From Paenibacillus nuruki (GTDB lineage Bacteria; Bacillota; Bacilli; Paenibacillales; Paenibacillaceae), in NCBI RefSeq assembly GCF_001721045.1, contig NZ_MDER01000031.1, positions 124,001 through 188,000 on the forward strand: a DNA stretch of 64,000 bases, read 5' to 3'. The notes under the pieces are model-generated. The model saw only the letters and a program-made list of their open reading frames with translations. It was not told the origin of the DNA and searched no databases. Shown here in pieces: positions 1-12,946 of this stretch (positions within the stretch are counted from its first letter, which is position 1; each line of letters opens with the position of its first letter). The position numbers were made by a program, and so were the translations under genes.

Positions 1-1
1 C

Positions 2-481
2 TTGAACAATACCATCTGGGTATACATTATCCCTACCCTATATAGCGCATGGAATCTAATACTGGTTCGTACCTTTTTCCAATCGATTGATCAAAGTATG
101 GAAGAATCTGCAAAGATCGATGGTGCTCATGATTTTCAAGTGTTATTCCGTATCTATATTCCGCTTAGTATGCCGGTCTTATCCGTGATCTGTCTTTTTA
201 ATGGAGTTATGCACTGGAATGATTGGTTCTCTGGCGCATTCTATGTCACAGATGAGAAATTAAGACCTTTGCAGACGATATTACAACAAATGTTAACTGC
301 TGCTGAGGCGATGCGTAAAAACTTATCCATGAATGCGATGATGAGCGCCGGTAACTCGGTCACCACCGAATCGATGAAAATGGCGATGGTCATGATCTCT
401 GTTGTACCGATTGCTACCGTTTATCCGTTTATTCAGAAGTATTTTGTCCAAGGGATTATGGTCGGATCGGTCAAAGGATAA
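2..481 (+). CDS. Carbohydrate ABC transporter permease, C-terminal part (5' cut by window edge)
   Basis: Inner-membrane permease of a CUT1-type sugar importer, MalG/LplC/YtcP-like. The visible 159 residues hold the cytoplasmic EAA loop (EESAKIDGAHDFQVLFRIYIP, around residues 35-55) that docks on the ATPase, followed by hydrophobic segments and the usual C-terminal ending FVQGIMVGSVKG. The real start lies upstream of the window, so the first TTG here is only a codon inside the gene. It reads into a kinase, two mannosidases and a beta-galactosidase on the same strand, so the imported substrate is probably a mannose- or galactose-containing oligosaccharide. The substrate is inferred from context only. 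Confidence 0.88.
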   Translation: MNNTIWVYIIPTLYSAWNLILVRTFFQSIDQSMEESAKIDGAHDFQVLFRIYIPLSMPVLSVICLFNGVMHWNDWFSGAFYVTDEKLRPLQTILQQMLTAAEAMRKNLSMNAMMSAGNSVTTESMKMAMVMISVVPIATVYPFIQKYFVQGIMVGSVKG

Positions 482-579
482 TTCCAATATCTCAACCGAT
501 GGGCGATTACCATTACCCTACAGAAATAGAGTACACAAATCGGGATGCGCTACGTCCTTAAATAAATGAGGGATTATCA

Positions 580-1545
580 TTGAACGAAAAACAATACGAT
601 GTTGTCTCTATCGGTGATGCTAATATTGATCTGATTGTGGCAGGCAGTGATCAGATGCCACTTCCAGGTCAAGAAGTTTTCGTCAAAAATATGCTGATTC
701 ATATTGGCGGTGGTGCTGCTCTATTCTCGATGGCACTCGCTAAAATGGGACTCAAAGTCGCTTTTAATGGCGTTTTGGGAAGTGATTATTACGGTCGTTT
801 TATTTTGGATGAGTTCAGTGAATTGAATATCGATACCTCTTATATTCGTCAAAGTGAACATAATAACACTGGAATTTCGATTGCGATTAACCCTGAACAA
901 GATCGTTCTTTTATCACTTATATGGGTTCTAATGCTGAAGTTCGGATGGAAGACTTGAATGAAAACAGTATGCGATACGGTCGGCATGTGCATTTGACCG
1001 GTTATCAAGGTAGTCGTAATCATGATGCGTATATTCAAATGATCAAAAAGATCAAATCTTTTGGCGCTACGATTTCTTTTGATGTCGGTTGGGACGATAG
1101 CGGTGAATGGTACAGCGGTATTTTTGAAATTATGAGTGAAGTTGATATTTTCTTTCTCAATGAACTAGAAGCATTACATTACACAGGTTGTAGCGAAATT
1201 CGTGAGTCGATTAACAAAATGTCGCAACACGCTGAACATTTGGTTGTTAAAATGGGCTCACGTGGTGCCGTTTCTGTACAGAATCATCAAATGGTCTACC
1301 GCTCTGCGTACACGATTACAGCAGTCGATACAACAGGTGCTGGAGATAGTTTTAATGCGGGGTACATGTATGGTGTATTAACCGGACACGATACAGGAGA
1401 ATGTCTGCAATATGGCAATGCGTGCGGAGCCCTTTCAGTATCGGCTTATGGTGGCAATACAGGGATACCGGATCAAGCAGGAGTCGAAGATTTTATCGCC
1501 AAACAAGCTGGACATATTGCAGACGATTGGGAAGTTATTGTCTGA
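580..1545 (+). CDS. PfkB-family carbohydrate kinase
   Basis: Sugar kinase of the ribokinase/PfkB family, 321 residues, cytoplasmic. The N-terminal glycine pair region (HIGGGAALFSMALAKMG, about residues 41-57) and the C-terminal signature TTGAGDSFNAGYMYG (about 250-264, with the catalytic Asp in GAGD) are both intact. The start is a TTG preceded by a GAGGG ribosome site about 8 bases upstream. It sits between an ABC permease and an alpha-mannosidase, so it probably phosphorylates a hexose released by the enzymes encoded downstream. Specificity (fructose, mannose, ribose or other) cannot be read from the sequence. Confidence 0.88.
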   Translation: MNEKQYDVVSIGDANIDLIVAGSDQMPLPGQEVFVKNMLIHIGGGAALFSMALAKMGLKVAFNGVLGSDYYGRFILDEFSELNIDTSYIRQSEHNNTGISIAINPEQDRSFITYMGSNAEVRMEDLNENSMRYGRHVHLTGYQGSRNHDAYIQMIKKIKSFGATISFDVGWDDSGEWYSGIFEIMSEVDIFFLNELEALHYTGCSEIRESINKMSQHAEHLVVKMGSRGAVSVQNHQMVYRSAYTITAVDTTGAGDSFNAGYMYGVLTGHDTGECLQYGNACGALSVSAYGGNTGIPDQAGVEDFIAKQAGHIADDWEVIV

Positions 1546-1561
1546 TTAAGGGAGGCACACT

Positions 1562-4500
1562 ATGTTTTTCACAGAAGATAAATTAAAAAAACGTCTTGAG
1601 CAACTTGAACCACTCCGTTATCGGGAGGCTTTCGAAGTATCCGAATACATCGCAATCGAAGATATCACAGGTGAAAATGGGATGCGCCCTCCAACAGCAA
1701 CACTAGATCATCCGAATACAGTGATGCGTACAGGCGATTTTTGGAAAGGTAGAGACCGTTATCTATGGCTCTCTGCCTCTGTTAACGTTCCTGTGGCATG
1801 GTGTAACCATACTGTAGTTGGACTGTTCGACTTTGGTATCACCGAAGGCGGTAACAATGGTGGATTTGAATCATTAGCGTACTGGAACAATCAGCTTTAT
1901 CAAGGTGTAGATAGCAATCATATCGAGATGATTCTTCCTGTGGGATACTCTGGTGAAGCCCGACTTGATTTCCGCTTATGGTCAGGGCTTGAAGGTGGTG
2001 GCATTCCTCGTGAAATGAATCATCAGCTCAAACGCTCACAGATCGCATGGTTGGATCGACAAGTGGATACCTTTTTTTATACTGCTAAAGCCATCTTACA
2101 AGCGATCACGATTCTACCAGAAACGGTGTATGAACGTTCTGCTTTGATCACATGTCTGGATCAATCGTTCCAGCTGATCAATTGGTCGAAGCCCGGCTCA
2201 GACCTTTTCTATGAATCAGTCTATGCTGCTGCTAAGCAGTTAGATCAACAATTAGATACGATGAAGCAGACTCATCCTGTCACTGTGACCGCTCTTGGAC
2301 ATACACATATTGATGTCGCTTGGTTATGGCGCTTGAAGCATACCCGTGAAAAAGCAGCACGCTCCTTCTCCACTGTACTGCGCTTAATGGAACATGATCC
2401 TGATTATATTTTTCTTCAGACACAACCTCAATTGTATGACTATATTAAGCAAGATTATCCTGATATTTATGAAAAGATTAAAGCACGTATTGCCGAAGGT
2501 CGCTGGGAAGCTGGCGGTGGCATGTGGGTAGAAGCGGATTGTAATTTAACTTCTGGCGAATCGCTTGTACGACAATTTTTATTCGGAACGCGCTTTTTCG
2601 AACAAGAATTTGGTGTATCTAGTAGTTATTTGTGGTTACCCGACGTATTCGGTTACAGCTGGGCATTGCCACAAATTTTAAAAAAATCAGGTTTTGATAC
2701 ATTTATGACGACCAAAATCAGTTGGAATCAAGTCAATCGGATGCCGCATGATACATTCCAATGGCGTGGTATTGATGGTTCAGAAGTACTGACTCATTTT
2801 ATTACGACACCGGATGATTGGGAAGGCGGTAATTCTTTCTTTTATACGTATAATGGGTTGATTGAAGCTCAGACTGTTCAAGGCATCTGGAATAGTTATC
2901 AGAACAAAGAAGTCAATCAGAACTTACTCTTATCCTATGGATATGGAGATGGCGGCGGTGGCGTAAATCGTGAAATGTTAGAACTTCGTCGTCAATTGGA
3001 TCGTGTACCCGGTGTTCCTCATGTAACCACTGGACGGGCTGACGATTATTTCGAACAGTTGCATCAGTCGTTCGATCAGACGGATCGTTATGTGCATACA
3101 TGGGATGGGGAATTGTATCTGGAATATCACCGTGGTACGTATACCAGTCAGGCATATAACAAAAAAATGAATCGCAAATTAGAGTTATTTTATCGGGAAA
3201 CCGAATGGCTACAGACGATGAGTAGCATCCTTCAGTCCGACTGGTCAAACTACAATCAGCAAGAATTAAATGAAGGCTGGAAAATCATTTTGCGTAATCA
3301 ATTCCATGATATTATTCCAGGCTCTTCGATTGCAGAAGTCTATGAAGATAGCACCAAAGAATATGCCCAAGCTCAGCAGATCGGTGAACAAGCATGGACA
3401 TCTGCTTCAACAGTATTAACAACAACAGATGATCACACCATCACTGTATTCAATAGTTCTTCATGGGCAGTCTCGTCTACAGTTCAGATTCCATTTGCAC
3501 TATGTGGAGCCGATGCGTACACATGGACAGACGATCAGCAACATCCTTTACAAGTGCAACGTGCAAGCGATCACTGGATTGTTCACACGCCTCTCCTTCC
3601 ATCGATGGGAGTACGTACAATTCATTATCAGCCTGTTGTTGATTCCGACGATACGACAACAGTAGATTCTGTACCTTTCTTATATGAAGAAGGCAAATTA
3701 GTGACTCCTTATTATGAACTGCAATGGAATGAACAAGGACAACTGATTCAAATTATCGATTTGGAAAATTTACGTCAAGTGCTTGCTCCAGAAGCTCGAG
3801 GCAATGTATTGCAACTGTTTGAAGACAAACCGATGAACTTTGATTCATGGGATATCGATATTTTTTATCAAGAAAAGATGGAAGAAATCAATCATCTCAT
3901 CTCTGTACGTTTACTGGAAACAGGAACGCTTCAGACCATAGTAGAATTTGTCTGGCAGTATGATGAGACTGTGATCACACAGCAATTAATCGTGTATGCT
4001 CATAGTCGCCGAATCGACTTCAAAACACATGTCGATTGGAAAGAACGTCAAAAATTACTCAAAGTCGCTTTCCCTGTACAGATTCGTTCTACAGAAGCTA
4101 CCTATGATATCCAGTTCGGTAATGTGAAGCGTCCTACTCACTGGAATACAAGCTGGGATTGGGCACGATTTGAAAGTGTAGGTCATCAATGGGCTGATTT
4201 GTCTGAGCGTAATTATGGTGTGAGTCTGCTGAACGATTGCAAATATGGCTATGATATTAAAGACAATGTGATGCGTCTGTCGCTTCTCAAATCTGCGATC
4301 TACCCTGATCCGCAAGCAGATTACGGGCAACACGAGTTTACGTATTCACTTTACCCTCATGCTGGAGATTGGTTAGATGGGCATACCGTTCAAGAAGCAT
4401 GGTTATTAAATCAACCTTTTCAGATCGCTTCAGGTACAGCGCGTGTCTTAAGTACACAGCCTTCTTCATTCTCTATGTTCACTCTGTCTGCTTCACATGT

Positions 4501-4732
4501 CATGATTGATGCAGTCAAAAAAGCAGAAGATCACGATCTGGTTGTACTTCGTGTTCATGAATATGGTGGTATCCGTTCAGCACTTCAGATCACTAGCGAT
4601 CTAAAAATCACTAGCTGGCAAGAATGTAATCTGATGGAACAACCGATTGGTGAACAACATCATTCTCCATTGTCGATAGACATTGCACCTTATGAAATTC
4701 GTACATTCCTAATCTCTCTTCAAGAGGTGTAA
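1562..4732 (+). CDS. Alpha-mannosidase, glycoside hydrolase family 38
   Basis: Zn-dependent retaining exo-alpha-mannosidase, 1056 residues, a normal length for bacterial cytoplasmic class II GH38 enzymes. The metal-binding motif GHTHIDVAWLWR lies at about residues 244-255 and the nucleophile motif WLPDVFGYS at about 357-365 (Asp near 360). A three-helix middle domain and long beta-rich C-terminal domains follow. No signal peptide is seen, so it acts on imported oligosaccharides. The ATG start has a GGGAGG site just upstream. It is 16 bases after the kinase and 3 bases before the GH125 gene, so all are probably one transcript. Confidence 0.95.
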   Translation: MFFTEDKLKKRLEQLEPLRYREAFEVSEYIAIEDITGENGMRPPTATLDHPNTVMRTGDFWKGRDRYLWLSASVNVPVAWCNHTVVGLFDFGITEGGNNGGFESLAYWNNQLYQGVDSNHIEMILPVGYSGEARLDFRLWSGLEGGGIPREMNHQLKRSQIAWLDRQVDTFFYTAKAILQAITILPETVYERSALITCLDQSFQLINWSKPGSDLFYESVYAAAKQLDQQLDTMKQTHPVTVTALGHTHIDVAWLWRLKHTREKAARSFSTVLRLMEHDPDYIFLQTQPQLYDYIKQDYPDIYEKIKARIAEGRWEAGGGMWVEADCNLTSGESLVRQFLFGTRFFEQEFGVSSSYLWLPDVFGYSWALPQILKKSGFDTFMTTKISWNQVNRMPHDTFQWRGIDGSEVLTHFITTPDDWEGGNSFFYTYNGLIEAQTVQGIWNSYQNKEVNQNLLLSYGYGDGGGGVNREMLELRRQLDRVPGVPHVTTGRADDYFEQLHQSFDQTDRYVHTWDGELYLEYHRGTYTSQAYNKKMNRKLELFYRETEWLQTMSSILQSDWSNYNQQELNEGWKIILRNQFHDIIPGSSIAEVYEDSTKEYAQAQQIGEQAWTSASTVLTTTDDHTITVFNSSSWAVSSTVQIPFALCGADAYTWTDDQQHPLQVQRASDHWIVHTPLLPSMGVRTIHYQPVVDSDDTTTVDSVPFLYEEGKLVTPYYELQWNEQGQLIQIIDLENLRQVLAPEARGNVLQLFEDKPMNFDSWDIDIFYQEKMEEINHLISVRLLETGTLQTIVEFVWQYDETVITQQLIVYAHSRRIDFKTHVDWKERQKLLKVAFPVQIRSTEATYDIQFGNVKRPTHWNTSWDWARFESVGHQWADLSERNYGVSLLNDCKYGYDIKDNVMRLSLLKSAIYPDPQADYGQHEFTYSLYPHAGDWLDGHTVQEAWLLNQPFQIASGTARVLSTQPSSFSMFTLSASHVMIDAVKKAEDHDLVVLRVHEYGGIRSALQITSDLKITSWQECNLMEQPIGEQHHSPLSIDIAPYEIRTFLISLQEV

Positions 4733-4735
4733 CCT

Positions 4736-9141
<4,406 letters not shown>

Positions 9142-9160
9142 TTGAGGTTGGAGTTACAGC

Positions 9161-9290
9161 GCTACGTTCATCCTGTTGTTCTTGTCGTCGCTTGTTGTGG
9201 ATGAATCCCTTGATTAACCGCTATGCGGTAGGGATTCATCCACAAAGGCGATCGCTTCACTCTTTCAGAACAACAGGATGCCCTTCGCTA
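9161..9290 (-). repeat. Nested palindromic element, copy 1
   Basis: Non-coding element in the 408-base gap between the beta-galactosidase and GH52 genes. Three nested stems are exact: outer 9169-9182 with 9267-9280 (14 bp), middle 9195-9210 with 9230-9245 (16 bp), and inner 9217-9221 with 9225-9229 (5 bp, loop TAT). Read on the minus strand, the unpaired stretches match those of a second element at 56795-56928: AGCGAAGGG at the 5' end, GAAGCGATCGCC before the middle stem and AAGCGACGACAAGAA after it. The stems themselves differ in sequence but still pair. It could be a structured RNA or a mobile palindromic repeat; no terminal duplication was recognised. Confidence 0.7.
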
Positions 9291-9363
9291 CTACAAGGGT
9301 GGTTATGGGGCAGGAAAGATGAACACCTTAGAGATAAACCATTTGAAAGATTAAATCTTTTAG

Positions 9364-9435
9364 GCTGGTTAAACCCGTTAAGTCTGTTAAATTCATTAAA
9401 CCTGTTAAACTGGTTAAACCCATTAAATCTGTTAA
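9364..9435. repeat. Eight tandem 9-bp repeats (NNNRTTAAA)
   Basis: Eight consecutive 9-base units, each an NNNRTTAA core ending in A (one unit ends in G): CTGGTTAAA, CCCGTTAAG, TCTGTTAAA, TTCATTAAA and so on. The three leading bases vary while RTTAAA is nearly constant. A near-perfect palindrome, AAAGATT-A-AATCTTT, lies just before them at 9346-9360. The period of 9 keeps one reading frame open and makes an artificial Leu/Asn-rich ORF, which is not supported as a gene. Function is unknown: protein-binding array or slippage product. Confidence 0.75.
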
Positions 9436-9456
9436 ACCTGACGATTTTGTGTATGG

Positions 9457-9515
9457 AAAAGGATTAAATCTTGTCTCTGTTGGTGGTACGCAGAGGGGTA
9501 AGATTTAATCCTTTT
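9457..9515. terminator. Strong bidirectional intrinsic terminator
   Basis: A perfect 16-bp inverted repeat (9457-9472 with 9500-9515, AAAAGGATTAAATCTT and its complement) with an inner CTCTG/CAGAG extension (9475-9479 with 9491-9495). T runs follow on both strands. It ends the GH52 transcript and would also stop rightward transcription from the beta-galactosidase operon. Confidence 0.85.
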
Positions 9516-9549
9516 TGTATGGATAATGAAATTTGTGAGTCTTTAATTT

Positions 9550-11748
9550 CTATAGATGAACTGATGCTATGGGGTGGGCTAAGGCTTCAGGCGTACGCAG
9601 TTTACCATCGCCTTTTTCCCATAACCAGAGAATTGACGTGACACCGCGTGGATAATATTTGCTACCGCTAGCAATGCCCGATATAATCTGGTCACTCCAG
9701 CACCAGTAAGAATATTCAGGGTGAGTCAGCCATTCGACATGAGCAGCATCGGCTGTTTGCCCTTGTTCATCCCAAGTTAGTCCCATAATTTCCCGTGCGA
9801 TAAATTGAGATAGATAGATTTTGCTTAACCACGAGTTGTTACTTGTGGATGATAATTTCCAAGCTCCATTTTCAAATAAACAGATTCCTTTAACCAGTAC
9901 TGTATTCAAATGTGTATGCAGAGCATTCAAGTAATCAGCGAATCGTCCATCACGTTCCAGTGCTTCAGAACAACCGGTAAAGTATGGAAATACCAAGCCC
10001 TCGATCGCAGGAATAATCTGCGAATCATTGCCTTCGCCAATAACGGCCGGAATATATCCTTGATCGTTCAACTGTGCAGTTACTGTAGCTGCGCAGCGAT
10101 CTGCTTGTGCTCCTGCTTGTTCTGCGTATCCGGTCTGTCCTTCTTGGGAAAATAATTTCTCTAGTGCCAAATAGACTGCCCAGCATTTACCTGCTAGATA
10201 AATATTGTTACGAGATTGACCCAGAGACACATCCAGACTATCGTAGGTGGTAATCTCAGCCCCACCTTCTGTACGATGACTATCCAGTCCCATCAGACCG
10301 TTACGCTGTTCTGCTTCAGGATGATCACGATTGAGCATACTTTGTAGTCCGTCTTGCAATATATTCATATATTTGTCTTTAAATTCATGGTCTTGTGTCT
10401 GCTCCATATAGGTTAAAGCACAGCAGAACCAGTTTACCAATTCTTCATGACTCATATATGAAAAGCAATCATCAATTCCTGCTAGCTCATAAGCCGAATA
10501 TTGTGGACGGGAAAAATGATTGGCGATGCCCACATCATGTGTAAATGATAACCCACCTGGATATCTAGTCTGATCTTTAGGAAAACGAACTTCATCATAA
10601 TAACTATACCGATTTACAAACAGTTCCAGTTCATTACGCACTGTCCATGGATTCATAATCAATTCGTAATACAATTGATCTGCTGTAAGATCGAGTGTAT
10701 TCATCATTCGATATTCTCCTTCATTCACGATCCAAAGCGGTTGCTGATCCTCAGTCTGCAACAACTGCGTACTGCCGTAATAACTATGAATCGACTGTGC
10801 CACCATAAAATGCTGATCTTGATTCAATGCTTGATGATTACCAATCCAAGTATTCGCATCTTCACATGCTTGAGTTAAGGCATCCCAATGAGCTAACGCA
10901 TATGTACCGACTTCTTCGATACGTTTGAAATAACGAGTGTAATAGTAAGACGTATCTATCCCTGTGGTGACAATGCCTTCTTTATAAAAGCAGATCGCAA
11001 AACGGAATGTACGTGTTTGTCCTGCGGGAACATCCATCAGTAACGCACCTACAATACCCAAGCCAAAATACAAATTGTTTGCATACTTTTCTTGCAATAT
11101 TTTTTCGAGAGCAAATCCAAGTGCAGGTGTAACATCAGGGTCATCACATAAGATGGCTGTCTGTCTGCCTTGTCCAACGCCTGCGTAAGCATTGGATTGC
11201 ATTTGCTCTACTGATTCATCTGCTTCTTTGATAATCCGCATCGAACGATAAGGATCGCTACCTTCATAACCGAAAAAGGCACGTCTACTCACTTCACCTG
11301 CTGTATTATCAATCGTCATTTCGGCAAATACAGCAGGCACAATCGCTGATTTGAGTTCTTCTTCATTAGCCTGTGCAGGATCAGGAACAGGGCGAACAGA
11401 AGAATAGATTTTGAATGTCAGATCACCTGCTGTCCATGTATCTGTAGCTACATCTAATGTACGCTCAATCTCACCATCCTGATAATAGACTATTTCTGTA
11501 GAGGTCTGGTCGGTCGGTTTCTCCTTTTCTACATCGTAACGAGAGCTTTCATCATTCAATGAAGTAAAAAAAGGAAGCGCTTCATACCGCTTGCCATCTC
11601 TCGATTGTAAGCCGATATAGATATTCTCATCTGCTGGTTTGCCCAGTTCTAACCCGAGTCCTCCTTTAGCACCTTTGAATCCTAAGGTAAAGCTAGCAAA
11701 TGCGCCAATCGGAGAATGTTGTACATTATAAAATGAATTTTTTTTCAT
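9550..11748 (-). CDS. Beta-xylosidase, glycoside hydrolase family 52
   Basis: Retaining exo-beta-xylosidase, 732 residues, slightly longer than the roughly 705-residue Geobacillus GH52 enzymes it resembles throughout. The N-terminus (HSPIGAFASFTLGFKG) is typical of the family. The nucleophile motif VNEGEYRMMNT falls near residue 343 and the acid/base motif TTYDSLDVSLGQ near 505. No signal peptide, so it cleaves xylo-oligosaccharides inside the cell. The ATG start has an AAAGGGG site 10 bases upstream. It is divergent from an AraC regulator and neighbours mannonate-pathway genes, which fits glucuronoxylan use. Confidence 0.95.
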   Translation of the reverse strand: MKKNSFYNVQHSPIGAFASFTLGFKGAKGGLGLELGKPADENIYIGLQSRDGKRYEALPFFTSLNDESSRYDVEKEKPTDQTSTEIVYYQDGEIERTLDVATDTWTAGDLTFKIYSSVRPVPDPAQANEEELKSAIVPAVFAEMTIDNTAGEVSRRAFFGYEGSDPYRSMRIIKEADESVEQMQSNAYAGVGQGRQTAILCDDPDVTPALGFALEKILQEKYANNLYFGLGIVGALLMDVPAGQTRTFRFAICFYKEGIVTTGIDTSYYYTRYFKRIEEVGTYALAHWDALTQACEDANTWIGNHQALNQDQHFMVAQSIHSYYGSTQLLQTEDQQPLWIVNEGEYRMMNTLDLTADQLYYELIMNPWTVRNELELFVNRYSYYDEVRFPKDQTRYPGGLSFTHDVGIANHFSRPQYSAYELAGIDDCFSYMSHEELVNWFCCALTYMEQTQDHEFKDKYMNILQDGLQSMLNRDHPEAEQRNGLMGLDSHRTEGGAEITTYDSLDVSLGQSRNNIYLAGKCWAVYLALEKLFSQEGQTGYAEQAGAQADRCAATVTAQLNDQGYIPAVIGEGNDSQIIPAIEGLVFPYFTGCSEALERDGRFADYLNALHTHLNTVLVKGICLFENGAWKLSSTSNNSWLSKIYLSQFIAREIMGLTWDEQGQTADAAHVEWLTHPEYSYWCWSDQIISGIASGSKYYPRGVTSILWLWEKGDGKLRTPEALAHPIASVHL

Positions 11749-11767
11749 TTCTTGTAACCCCTTTCAT

Positions 11768-11830
11768 TTTGATAGGTATCCGTGTATGCTATCAGTAATT
11801 ACCTTAATAGTTCAGATTTATCCTATCAAA
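11768..11830. promoter_or_regulatory. Inverted repeats between GH52 and AraC genes, candidate operator
   Basis: In the 160-base divergent gap, TTTGATAGG at 11768-11776 is exactly complementary to CCTATCAAA at 11822-11830. A third half-site, CTATCA, follows the first at 11789-11794, giving TGATAG-N14-CTATCA. Repeated half-sites of this kind between an AraC-family gene and its likely target suggest the regulator binds here. The link to the regulator is an inference. Confidence 0.45.
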
Positions 11831-11908
11831 GTATATTCTGTAAGACCATTTCCAAATCGCTCATCTATTTACCCAAATCAAGCATTATAGTGAGATTGGA
11901 GGTTGTCC

Positions 11909-12838
11909 ATGTCTACTTCCTTTATTCCACCCGAATGGGGACAAAGTCTAGCTGAGACCATTTTTCCAGATGTGCAGACAACAATGAATTTGTTCGGTAT
12001 TCATTTGCGTACAGTCAGTACAGATTGGCAATATCCGATTCACGATCATCCACAGTATGAGATTAATTATGTATTACAAGGGCAACAACTCATGACGGTT
12101 GGCTCGCAAAGTTATGTGCAGCAAGAAGGCGATCTGATGATCCTTTCACCCGGTACTTCTCATTCCAGTCGCACCATTGATGGACAGTCTTTTACGTATT
12201 TTTGTATCCATTTTGATATTGATGATCGGTTGTTTTTATCATTATTGGAACGGTTGAATCAAGTGATTTTTAGACAATCCAGTGCAGTGGCTCAAGCGTT
12301 ACGCCCTCATTTGCTCAAAATTGCCCAGCCGATTGATCATACCGATGAACATATTATTACCCGTCGAATGCGTCTGCAAGCTGCGGTATTTGAATTGTTT
12401 GGCGTGCTCTGGGAAGCGATATCCAATGAAGCTGCTGGTCTAGCGCCTGCAAGTTATGCCCATGTCGAAATGGCACATCAGATTGCTGCTCGATTGCAAG
12501 GCATCGCCAATCGCAATATTGTGCAACTGGAAGCCACTTCTGATTCCCATTATGGGATTGACGATATTGCAGCTGAACTAGGGATCAGCCCTTCTCATTG
12601 CAATCGAATTTTCCATCAAGTATTTGCGATTTCTCCGCGCAGTTACTTATCTAATTTAGTCCTTCACAAATCCAAATTATTATTGTCCGATCAACGCATG
12701 TCGATACAAGATATTGCTTCGATTCTAGGTTATCGTGATATTGCTCATTTTAGCAGGCAATTTAAGCGCTGGTCTGGCATATCGCCCAGTCATTATCGCA
12801 AAAATCAAATGGTGATGCCTTCCGAATGTAAAGCCTAA
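11909..12838 (+). CDS. AraC-family transcriptional regulator with cupin-like N-terminus
   Basis: DNA-binding regulator of 309 residues. The N-terminal half is a cupin-like sensing domain (HDHPQYEINYVLQG, then LSPGTSHS). The C-terminal roughly 100 residues are a double helix-turn-helix AraC domain (GIDDIAAELGISPSHCNRIF, then MSIQDIASILGYRDIAHFSR). A TTG at 11903 is also in frame, but GGAGG at 11898-11902 is correctly spaced for the ATG at 11909, so that start is preferred. It is divergent from the GH52 gene and upstream of the mannonate genes, and probably activates one or both. The inducer is unknown. Confidence 0.88.
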   Translation: MSTSFIPPEWGQSLAETIFPDVQTTMNLFGIHLRTVSTDWQYPIHDHPQYEINYVLQGQQLMTVGSQSYVQQEGDLMILSPGTSHSSRTIDGQSFTYFCIHFDIDDRLFLSLLERLNQVIFRQSSAVAQALRPHLLKIAQPIDHTDEHIITRRMRLQAAVFELFGVLWEAISNEAAGLAPASYAHVEMAHQIAARLQGIANRNIVQLEATSDSHYGIDDIAAELGISPSHCNRIFHQVFAISPRSYLSNLVLHKSKLLLSDQRMSIQDIASILGYRDIAHFSRQFKRWSGISPSHYRKNQMVMPSECKA

Positions 12839-12842
12839 TATC

Positions 12843-12872
12843 GAACTTGCTCTCCTACTGGCGGGCAAGTTC
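12843..12872 (+). terminator. Hairpin after the AraC gene, weak terminator
   Basis: An 8-bp inverted repeat (GAACTTGC with GCAAGTTC, 12843-12850 and 12865-12872) starts 5 bases after the AraC stop. The following run (ATTGTTGTG) is poor in T, so termination may be partial and allow read-through into the mannonate dehydratase gene. Confidence 0.4.
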
Positions 12873-12946
12873 ATTGTTGTGTAATGAATATTCTTCCTTT
12901 ATTGTTATAGTTATACTTATTTATGATTTGGGATGATGGAGGTGTT

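Noticed and set aside
721-1038. Antisense ORFs of 60-120 codons inside the sugar-enzyme genes
   Set aside because: They are shadows of long, well-supported genes and have no ribosome sites or family resemblance.
9364-9435. Tandem repeats as a possible CRISPR array
   Set aside because: Units are 9 bases with no spacers and no cas genes nearby.
9192-9467. A 91-codon ORF on the plus strand rich in Leu and Asn
   Set aside because: Its reading frame is kept open by the 9-bp tandem repeats and by the stem of the nested element. It has no ribosome site and ends in the terminator.
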